Source: Campylorhamphus procurvoides
Taxonomy: Eukaryota; Chordata; Aves; Passeriformes; Dendrocolaptidae
Assembly: GCA_013396655.1 (NCBI GenBank)
Contig: WBMV01008396.1
Location: 372,001-436,000, forward strand
Direction: 5' to 3'
DNA length: 64,000 nt
The notes below the pieces were generated by a model. It was not told the DNA's origin. It made no database searches and worked only from the letters and a program-made list of their open reading frames with translations. Below, in pieces: positions 53,964 through 64,000 of this stretch; positions within the stretch are counted from its first letter, which is position 1; each line of letters begins with the position of its first letter. Both the position numbers and the translations under genes were made by a program.

Positions 53964-56900
53964 GGGAAGACAAAAAAAAAGGAAAAAAAGGAAAATAAAT
54001 TAAAAAAACCACCACCCACACCAAAACTCAAATAGTTTATAAGCAAATAACATAAAAATTATTCAATACATTTGTACTATAAGCAACTTGAACCATACAG
54101 AAGTAATACAATCCAGCAAAAGTGAGTATTTGATTTTTGGAACTTGTCTGTTATCTGCATTAGGTACTAGTCCTGCAGTCAAATCCAAACTAATGTATCC
54201 TTGAGGGCTGCAGAAACGTGTAGGTTAGTCATACCTCAAATCTGAACCAAAACTGTGGGAGTTTGTTAGGTGAAAATGAAATACTGTAAAACATATACCA
54301 AGTAAGACCTGTTCTCGCACCTGCTGAGGAGAGAGAATATTTGCTTTGATTGTAACATGCTCAGGTATTTAGTAATATTCTACTCAATGCCCTACATTGA
54401 AAAGATGTAACTAAAAAAGTCAGAATTATATATATATATATAAAAGAATTATTAACTATTATGTGATCATTAGTATAAATTTATGATAACAGAAGCATTT
54501 GTTTTTACAGATACAAATCAAAGCTTTATTAAAATCCATTATACTCTATATTAAAGACATAGTGCATTACCATTATAATTAAAGATTTTTTATATGATGG
54601 AGATAAGATTCAAGTCTATACATGCAACTTCATTTTTGAAGTACTAGTCAAGTTCCTATTGTTTAATTTATTAAATATACTGGTTTCAGTTCTTAAATAA
54701 TTTTTGAACTTCCAGAACATTAGTCCATCCCTTTCTTGAGCAGAAGAAATGCTGCCAGAGTTAAGTATTAAATGACAGTCAAGAACTTGAATAAAATTTA
54801 CTTGAAATTACTCTTTTAATGTACTTGAACTTCATTGACTGCAGACTTCTTCCACAATCAATGTATCCTGACTTCTTCTAAATATATTGAAGTCTTAAAA
54901 AACCCAAATATTCTAGGACTACACAGCTCTGAGATATCTCAAGCAAGGTGTAGCTGGGGAGTTGTTGAAGTTGCTCCATTTTTAGTTTTCACAAGATTCA
55001 AAACCTGTCCTGACTTCTCTATCTGAAGCACAACTCAGAAAAACAGAGTATTTTCTTCTTAGAAAATATTCTGCCCCACTTCTGGCAGCATAAATAAACT
55101 GATATATGCAATATGATCTTTCCCCTTTTATATACTTTCTTCTTTAGGCCCCTAGAGTATTTAAATATTTATTTATATTTCTTTATTCCTCTGTCTAGGC
55201 AGTAATTAACAATTGGGTGCTACTTCTAAAAATAGATTATTCACAATACTTACTATATTTTTTTTGCATTTTCCTCCTAAATAGCCTACATTTAGCTGTT
55301 TCTTATGACATTCTTGCATTTTTACCAGAGAACATTATTATTTTTCACGGATATGTAGTTTTCCCTGGGTGTATTGAAGAAATGGGAGAAATTAAAAACT
55401 GCCTGTTTTGGAAAAGTCTCATCTCTGTTTTCTCTCCTTATCGTGGTACAGAGGTGAATAAGTGACTGGCTAGGCAAGCATATGGCCCTTAGTCCAGGTT
55501 AACCTCCCACAGCATAGAACTGGCTTATTTCCTGCATTGAGAATCTTCTTTTGAGAGTCGAGATTTGAGTTCTGGTCAACAGTTTGGGCACCTGCACTCA
55601 CACAGCACAAAGAACCTCCCTATGCTCCATCTAGGAACTACAGTAAGGCTAAAATGTTTACTAACATTTGCCCTGGAATTATTCAGCACAGCTATGTTTA
55701 GATATCCAGCAAAAGAGAAAGTCTAAGATGTGCCTCCACATAGATTACATAGACTAGTCATCATCTGAATGTCTTTTGATGGCTAGAAGGTTACACAGAA
55801 AAACAAAAGGGCCTGTACACAAATATAGACCATATTTATTCCCTTTATCATCCTCTTTTACTTCTGCTAAATCTTAGACACAGTTTCTGCTGCTTTTCCA
55901 GCTACTTCTGGAATATTTACAGAAGTTTTAAAAATGTTATATACAAATGGAACAGTGATACTATGAAGATATGCATGAAATGAACCTAAGTATCCCCTTA
56001 ATCTCCTTAGTGTGACCCTCTACAGCTCCCACCCTCCCCACAATTTATTGTGTTCACTTGTTCTGTCATGTCTAAAATTAGACTTGCCTTCTTCTCTGGG
56101 CAGCAAACATGTCTTTTTCTTTTGTGAGGTCTGTACCATATTTAGTCCTGGATGAAAAAAAAGCTCTTCTTCAGTTCATGATACTTTTTAAGTTTTCAAA
56201 TAAAATTTAATATTAAATAAAAAAAAATCTTTCAAGTCAAAAGCCACAAACCATTGTGTTTGAGGGAGCGTGCTTGAGGGAGGTACTCCTGTGGACTTCC
56301 TCATGCTTTTAACTCTTCTGTACACATCTCCTTCTGCCACAGAGATAGAGTACTTAGCTAAATGAGTTGATTATTGCATCATTGGTATTTCACAGGAAAG
56401 AGAGAAAGGCAAAATTCAAGGTCTTGTTTTTCTTCAGTCAGTAATTGACACAAATGGGACAAAAACTTTTACTCACTTTCAAGGGGCACCTGTTTCTCAT
56501 TACACTGCTGTCTCTTATTTTTATTAATATTTCTACAAGGAATATAAAAGTTTCAGAAAAACTACCGCATTTTCTAGAAATGCTGAAAAAAAGACATCAC
56601 TTATAACTCCTGGACAGCTGTGGTCAATAAATAATAATTTCTGTAATGAACAATAATGCACTTGATGAGAATTAAAATATAGGTAATTACTTTTTCCATG
56701 CCCAGATCAAACCTGACTAGCTCATGGTAAATATGTGAAGATAGCATAAAGAGCATTATAGCAGGAGGGTGTTTTCATACAGAATGGTACGCCCTGTATT
56801 GCCTTTTCATATGTTCAAGCGGCTTTCAGCTCACATTAGTTGCAGCTTTTTGTACCCTAGAATGAGACATTTTGATCATTCTTCCCTCCAGTTTCATAGC

Positions 56901-57654
56901 TTAACACCTAGAACTTCCTTTCTTGTTCAATAGTCCTGATGTACATCATGTAATAGAACTTCAGCTTCACATCAATATTTAGTTAGACCACTGTAAGGTT
57001 ATGCAGTTATCTGCCTTATCCACTTATAAAACGTAAACTAGACAGAACACCGTTCCTTGCTTGGCTCACATTACAATAAACAAAGAAGAATCTCTAAAGG
57101 TCATTGTTTGTAAGAAAAGACTTATTTACTTTTTGGTTAAAAGACAGGAGATATACTCATGTATCACAGTGGATTTATGGATCAATTCTAACCCTTAAAA
57201 AAATTGCAGTACATTTGTTTTTTAGAGATCTTCCTTCCAAGTATTGACCGATTTGTTTTGATTTAAACATTTTCAACAGATTGGCAGGCCAAAAGTTATG
57301 TTACACAAAGAAATAATTTCATTTTCCTAAAGGCTCATATTTGACAGATATTTACTTAGTTATCTTCAGAGATTATTAATGAAATGCATTTTATAGGGCC
57401 TCCATTGCCTGGGTTCAGTAACACTGTTTGACATCATTGCAAATGGGCTGGGTACTTAAAGTAATTACTGCAGTATTTTAAAAGGCGCTTGCCAAAGGGA
57501 GAAAGCCTCTAAGGTCTTTTGCCTTTTCAGAGAAAAAAAAAGGCATTATGCAGCATCCTGCATGTAACTAAAAAGACCAGACTCAAAGTTATGGAAGTTT
57601 AATTCAAAGAAAATGTGGCAGTAGGCTTATGTGACATTTTGAAATAAAGGTTGG
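53964..57654. other. AT-rich intron sequence, nothing firmly recognised
   Basis: It includes a TA run near 54428-54442. The stretch 57290-57480 has several homeodomain- and octamer-like cores and no repeat identity; see the findings. Confidence 0.45.
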
Positions 57655-58037
57655 CCTCCTCTGTTTAGGAGTGAGAAGAAGTGAAGGGGAATTTAATTTC
57701 TCTCTTCAATTACATGAAAGGAGGTTGTAGTGAGATGGGAGTCAGTCTCATCTGCCATGTCTCCAGTAAAACAACAAGAGGAAATGGTCTCAAGTTGCAA
57801 AAGGGGAAGTTCAGGTTAGATATTAGAATATCTTTTTCACTCTAATGGTGGTTAGGCATTGGAATAAGATGTCCAGGGAAGTTGTGGAGTCATCATCTCT
57901 CAAAGTGTTCAAGACAGGTCTGGATCTGGCATTTGGGGGATATGGTTTTGGGTTGATTATGGTGATACTAGGTTGGACTAGATGATTTTGAAGGTCTCTC
58001 CCAACTTTGATGACTCTGTGATTCTGTGTTATTCTGA
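57655..58037 (+). mobile_element. CR1 LINE, continuous 3' end copy
   Basis: It includes AACAACAAGAGGAAATGGTC, AAAGGGGAAGTTCAGGTTAG, GTTAGGCATTGGAATAAGAT, CAGGGAAGTTGTGGAGTCAT and CTAGGTTGGACTAGATGATT. The end is TGACTCTGTGATTCTGTG. The order of the CR1 3' end is uninterrupted over about 380 bases, making this one of the youngest-looking CR1 copies in the window. Antisense to GRIK2. Confidence 0.92.
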
Positions 58038-61000
58038 GTATTATGGCTGAGTTATTCTGGCTGTTTTGGTATTTTTAGTAGAAAAATACATTAGTCTATT
58101 TAAATGTGAAATTAAAATCAGAAGTAAAATTTAATCAGTCTTTTATATAACAGCATGGTTAAACCATGAACCTAATCATATATTACTCTGCTTGTGACTT
58201 AATATACTATACATAATGATTTTGTTGCAAGTGCAATTTCAGGAGGAGTGAGGAGATAAGGCAGTATAGCTATGAACATGTTTCTGCATCATGTGTCTAA
58301 AAATAAGCACCAAATAAAGTGCTCCTAGTGCAGGAGTTAAATCTTTCTGTGATGTGTATATGCTTATACACACATACAATATGGCACATCAGGCTACAAT
58401 TTATGTTCTGTCAATACTCATCAGTGAGGAATACTGTGGAAGTTTTATCTACTTCAATTCTTTGTAATTTGGCACCAGAGTTAAAATACCAGGGATGTTG
58501 TGTACTGGTATGAAGTGTTCTAAAATCCCATATTTGTAATTATTTTAATTATAATAGGTACCAGCCAGAAAAATCTCATCTTCTATGCTAGGATTTTATT
58601 CTAATCTCACAGTCTGTCAATGCGGTTTCTATATTATAACACTTCATTACTTCAGTACTGATTTTGTGGGTTAATTTTATAATTTTCAAATTAATTTCCT
58701 TGCTGTAATATCAAAATTATAATGGACAATCTGGTATTAGAAGATCTATTCTTAAAAATGCATTCATTTAAAAAAAATTATTTTACAGTTGATCAACATA
58801 TTCTCTCTGGAAAATTTTTCTAATCTCTCTAAGTGGGTCTGAGTAACTGCAATAAAAAACGCTGAAGATATATTCTTTTCCTTCACACAGTGTGAGGAAC
58901 TTCTAGGGGACTGTAAAAAAAACAATCCCAATTCTCAATTTCTTTGTTTATAAGGCATTACAAGTGTTGTTGTCCTAATGGTAATGCTTGAATGTACAGA
59001 TAACATGGTCGTTCTTAAAAATTGTAGTTAAATTCTTCCAGCTGATACTCTTCTACAAAATCAGAATCAATCACATCAGTGCTGTAAAGATCACCCCTTT
59101 CCACTAGTTTCCTTTCAAAGAGAATTATTATCTGTAATAAAATTATCATTATTGTAAGGATTAAGGAAAAAATTACAAAAGCATACCACAGCATTTAAAG
59201 TTGAAAAATCCACATCCCTGTTAACATTAGTGGCTCTTTTGTTATTATTTCCTTGTCCATCTTAAAAAAAAAATAGGATTTGATTACCATGGATTTTACA
59301 TCTGTTAAAGTTATTGAAATATGTAGAATTTGCACTCTCCTGAGTAATAAGCCCATAGTGATTAAAACAATAACCCTGTCAAGTGTGGATAGACTCAAAG
59401 TTTACACAGGTAAAAATATGATGTTGAATTCTGGCAATGTAGCATGTCTTTAATGATCATTAGAAAATGCAGCTAATCTTTGCCAAGATAATCTTTCTTT
59501 TACACTTACAAAGGGGAAATTCCATGAAGAGAAACTACCCCAAAGGTATGATTTATACAACTGTGATGGCATAGACTACCAAAAAAAATGAGGGTGTTGA
59601 ATTTTCTATCTATATTTTTATTGCTGCTGCTTATATTATCATTCCGTATCCCCAAATAAACTGAATAAACAACTCACTGAGCTGTGGTGCTCCAGCTGTT
59701 CGAGCATAAATTGATATTGCTTTTTAGTATATTGTAAAACATAAAAAAAGAACAATTGAAAATACTTTGCATTCTCAGTGTCATATTTCATGGAAATAGT
59801 AAACAATCAATATTTAAAAAAAATATTCAGATATTCAAAGTGAAACCAGAAGTTATGAGTACAATCGAAGATAAATTCTGACTACATCTGAATTAACTCA
59901 AACTGTTTAGGTTAGCTGACAAGATATCTAGCAATCTTTAGTCCATTTTTAAAATGGAAAGAATATTAACAAGAAAGACAAATAGCTGGAAACCAACATC
60001 TCAGTGAATCTTGTAAGGGTACTGTTGCATGTTTAAAGGAATTAAATGTGTGTTGTGGATTAGACCAACTGCAGAGATAAGTCTGCAGTTTCACTCCAAA
60101 CTACAGAAATTTACCCAATTATATATAACTCACCAGCATAAAAACTAAACAAAGAAGAGAACCATATGGTGAAAAGAAAAATTAGCTTGAAAAAGAAATA
60201 AAATGGGTAAAGAAAATGAAAATTTTGAATATAGGCTGTGACAATGACTGTCAGCAGATACGAGAAAGGAAGAAGTCTCAGGGGATGTGGGAGTACAGTG
60301 CTATATCTCTAACTTATTTATCGATACGACATCTGATCACAGATAAAGAGGATAATCCTAATGAGTAACCATTCTTATACTTGATTCAATTCATATTAAC
60401 TTAAAAAGTTTATCTATTCATAGTAAACATTCCTGTACTGAAACCAGAAATGGTTAAGACTGCCAGTATTCAACTATTTTTCCAGTTGACCATAACAAAG
60501 GAAGAGGAGACTGGAAGAGTAGATGGAGTTACTGTTCCAGGACTGCCTTCTGATAATTTCTAATTCATGTGGTGTGGGGGAAAAAACCACATGAATTGTA
60601 TAGTTAGACCTGAAGACCACAACAGTGCTCTCTCATGTTTCCTGTCCAACTTGGGTTCTGAGATTCAGAGAAAGATCTGTCTGATGGAGATATAACAACT
60701 TAATGAGTATTTATAGAAGTCCAGAAAAGCTATCATCAAGTACTCTGTATATGGTTGCTACTGACTCTATATAAAACGTCCACTTTGTGTCTCTAAGCTT
60801 TTGCATGAGTTAATGCACTAGTTTCACTTAGGATAGAATATTCACTTGCAAAAGCCTATTGTAATCCCCATCAGAGGGCTGAAGTGAGGGCTGATTTGCA
60901 ATGAGTCAAAGCCTACCTTTATAACAGCACATTATATAAACTCACTCCTGCCTGGTAGCTATTAGTGAAACAAAATTACTATTGACAACCATCTTAGTTT

Positions 61001-61439
61001 GGCAGACTCAATTTTTTTCTTAGACAGTTATGGAAGTTTTCTGTAAACAGGATAAGATAAACAATACTGTGTTGCAAATATTAATGGACATGTTAACATT
61101 ATTGCATGTAAGAACACCATCTCCCTGGAGAATGCTACTCTTTTTGGTATTAACTATCAAATATTTTTGGAGTGATGCTCATCTAACATAAACTAGAAGA
61201 TTTATAGTAGGCAGGTCGATGAAGGCAACCCAGTTTGATACTGATCAATTTTGAAAACTTTAGCAAAGAAAATTCTTTTCTATTCATTGTTTCCTCTACA
61301 AGCTGACTATAATAGCTTGGTCAAAACACAGGTGTATAACTTTCAGGAATTCCTGCAAAAAAGGCAGTATTTTCCACTGTCCCATTCTAAATTCAGTTTT
61401 AGGAAAAGTATGGAGAAACTTTGTAGAGACAGATCTTCA
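58038..61439. other. AT-rich intron sequence with one strong hairpin
   Basis: No exon or transposon recognised; the inverted repeat at 60562-60597 is listed separately. Confidence 0.5.
60562..60597. repeat. Inverted repeat, 12-bp perfect arms, 12-nt loop
   Basis: AATTCATGTGGT (60562-60573) and ACCACATGAATT (60586-60597) are exact inverse complements. The loop is GTGGGGGAAAAA. Confidence 0.85.
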
Positions 61440-62430
61440 TCAGGTCATATTCAAAGAAAATCTCTGATGTCTAGAAAAAGAAAACATCATGCCTATCTTC
61501 AAAGAAAGTCAGGAAAGAAGATACCTGGAATTACAAACTAGTAAATCCTCCCTCAGCCTCTGGGAAGATAATGGGAAAAGTCCTCCTTGATGCCACTAAA
61601 AAGAACAAGGTGTTTCAGAACAGCCAGAGGAAGTTTACAAGGGTAATCACACCTAACCACTTTAAGTACTTTCAGCGATAAGAGTAGTTCTGTGGTTGAG
61701 GAGAGCAGCAGATGCTATATTGATTTTGCTGACTGCTTATCAGAGTGGCCTATAGCATCTCTACTACCAAATTTGGGAATGCCTGGATATCAGTAGGTTG
61801 CAAGATGAAATAAAAACTGACTGTAGTTCCATATTTGGAGAAGAATGGACACAAGTCAAAATTTAGCTGACTGCCAGTAATGGACAGATTTCTCATTGAT
61901 ACAAGAGCTAAAGCTGTCAAATACCTTAATCAGCAAGCTGGATAGTGGAATGGAATGTACTTCAGCTACTTTCATCCTGAATGTCAAACAAACTGATTGT
62001 TTCTGCCCATTGGACAATCGTGAGGCTATATTTGGATCACTGCTTCCAGTTCTGGGCTACCCTGGTATAGAAAGACACAAACATCCCAGAGTCCAGTAGA
62101 ATAAGAAATCTGCAGAAACAAAAATAGGAGAAGATATAGTTTCTGTGTTCAGCTCCCTGAAGGGTGGATGGACTCATTCTTCTTGAAAATGTACAGGGAA
62201 AGATTAAAGGCAGAAAAAGATGTTCTCTCTGGACATTAGTTTTTCTCAGTGAGTGTTTATGCTCTGGAACACATAGCAGGGAAGTCATCCTCGGTGATCT
62301 CCAGAAACTTCATCTGGGCACAGTTTTGGGACACCTTCAAAGTTCCCCCTGCATTTAGTGCTGGAGTTTAGAGTGGATGACAAGGAGAGGTCTCTCCTAA
62401 TCCGATCTATTCTATAAGACCTAGGTGAGG
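61440..62430 (+). mobile_element. Old CR1 LINE with reverse-transcriptase remnants
   Basis: Code-like remnants of ORF2 appear in order: IMPIFK near 61490, the GKIMGKVLL-like block near 61560, a SQRKFTRVITPNH-like block near 61622, a DAILILL-like trace of the RT core near 61710, and TCTGGGCTACCCTGGTATAG near 62050. CR1-like 3' sequence with GGTGATCTCCAGAAACTTCA and CGATCTATTCTATAAGACC follows. Frames shift repeatedly and divergence is high. The open frames 61251-61541, 61896-62099, 62164-62358 (+) and 62037-62572 (-) are explained by it or its antisense. Confidence 0.8.
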
Positions 62431-64000
62431 AGCCTTTGCTAGTATTGCTCAACTGGGGCATAAGATTGCTATGCAATTTGCTTGAAGGAGTTAATATACA
62501 TGTCATCCTTGTGTACAAGTGATGTAGGATATACATCATATGTATATATTTACCTTCAAGGATGAGTTTCAACTGTGGGCTATGTTATGGAACAGACAGA
62601 GGCAAGCAATCTATATGAGCCTGGCCTCTCTGACAGGTTTGACCCCTAAAGTATTAAAAGATTTACAGTTTTCATTTTCTAGGAGCTTGATATGGTCTTC
62701 TAGGGACCAAGCAATATTTTTGAGTTTTTTTAATTACACATCTTAAGGTGGGCATCTCAGAAACCAGAAAAATACAATTATTAATTATTGTATAGAAATA
62801 AATATTAATTAGTATCTAAATACATATAAGAATATGTATTATTTAGCACATGTAAAAATATTTTAAAAATTTAATTGATTAAGAAAAATTTTGCATGAGT
62901 TTCATTCATGTTGTGTGTATTAGAGGTTAAAATACAGCTTTTTGCTCATTTAATTATACAATTACTGCTACTATTTAGACCCCTAGAAACTAACCTCTCA
63001 GGAACAATGTTCTCGGTTTGAGCAAAGCAGGTCATGTGGGAGATAAAAAACATATTTATGATGCAAGCACTCCTAGTCAGTAACATCTGTGATTGTAAAG
63101 TTAACAAGTATTGTCACAGTAGTAAACATTAAGCCCACAGACTATCCAATGAGCTAAATATATGTTAGCAATTTAAATTAAAGAACCCCTTCCTTCCTTT
63201 ATAATCCATTTCAAAGCATTCCAGTGTCAACCTTTAATGTCTACTAAATGCACAGTCACAGAGAAGAAATTATTTCCCTCTTAAAACTATTTCTTCTCCT
63301 ATTTTATTTTTAATTCTGTTTATTTTCAGCAGCCTCCAACAAGCAGCCACTTTTGTACTAAGAATTTTGAAGCAAGATAATGATTTTGTAGAAGGTAAGC
63401 AAATAATAAAGTACAACGTTTAAATCTATGTCACAGCACACAGATCTTAGACAACCCAAGACAGCTTTTACTTAGACTAAATGGGCTGTTTTGCAAACGT
63501 GCATTGGAAGCATCTAGCAGTTGCTAAGGGTTCTGATAGATCGCTTTTCCTTTTTGAGCAGTAACTATTGTAATGAGGAGCATACGTGCCCAATATACCT
63601 CTATACCATTTGAGCTATTTTTTATTTATATAACTAGACAGTGACTTGGTTTTCAGATGTGAAATTCATTCTTAAGAGGAGAGGAAAAAAAATACTATGA
63701 ATGAGATTATTATGAATACAGACCCAAATAGTTAAGTGATCATTTCTTAATCCCATGTAGGTCACTGCAGTCATCTGTATGTTCTCCATTTGTTGTCCCA
63801 TTGACTGTGAGATCAAAGTCATTTGTTTGAACTAACTTCATTGCATTTAAGCTAATACATATTATTGTGTCATAAGGATAACTTAAGAATATTCATAGTT
63901 ATATTAATGGCTGCAGAGGATAACTTAAGAAACAAACATTAAAAAAAAAAGGTGCAATTTTACACCCTTATGCTTACTATGATCTGGAATATTCCAAATG
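62431..64000. other. AT-rich intron sequence, nothing recognised
   Basis: Short A/T runs only. The M1 exon of GRIK2 was searched for by eye on the minus strand and not seen. Confidence 0.5.

Noticed and set aside
53653..54024. 123-codon minus-strand frame with proline runs
   Set aside because: It crosses 14 unknown bases and takes its prolines from the poly-G tract.

Overview
This window looks like part of a bird chromosome. It is AT-rich and intron-dominated, and it carries many degraded CR1 LINE fragments, several ending in the avian CR1-type 3' end related to ATTCTATGATTCT. There is also one LTR-like block and one much older amniote-type CR1-like fragment. I see no bacterial or viral gene organisation. 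The order or species cannot be fixed from what is visible.

The only gene I can support is on the minus strand: two consecutive internal exons of a kainate-type ionotropic glutamate receptor, best matched to GRIK2 (GluK2/GluR6). Exon 47707-47825 encodes the end of M1, the M1-M2 linker and the M2 pore loop, including the genomically encoded glutamine of the Q/R site. Exon 43645-43862 encodes M3 with its SYTANLAAF gate motif, the M3-S2 linker and the start of the S2 ligand-binding lobe. The two join exactly in frame through a split glycine codon. Both have canonical GT/AG borders and are separated by a 3844-base intron. I found no neighbouring exon, so the window sits in two further introns: at least 16.2 kb upstream of the pore exon and at least 43.6 kb downstream of the M3 exon.

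The most informative non-coding signal is inside the 3.8-kb intron. At 45654-45756, about 2.0 kb downstream of the Q/R codon in transcript order, an island of higher GC content is the imperfect inverse complement of the Q/R exon and its 5' splice site region (47618-47738). In place, order and spacing it behaves like the distant editing complementary sequence (ECS) known for mammalian GluR5/GluR6 pre-mRNA. It predicts ADAR-mediated Q-to-R recoding in this species.

Layout: 1-43644 is intron with CR1 fragments at 1.7, 4.5-5.9, 7.6-8.2, 9.7-12.2, 30.7, 33.9-34.5, 36.1-36.4 and 40.5-41.2 kb, an LTR-like block at 3.7-4.1 kb, simple repeats and several strong hairpins. Next come the M3 exon (43.6-43.9 kb), the editing intron with the ECS, and the pore exon (47.7-47.8 kb). 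The upstream intron (47.8-64 kb) carries CR1 fragments at 50.3-50.7, 57.7-58.0 and 61.4-62.4 kb, a pyrimidine tract at 51.7 kb and a short N gap inside poly-G at 53.9 kb. All other open frames look like chance frames or dead transposon code.
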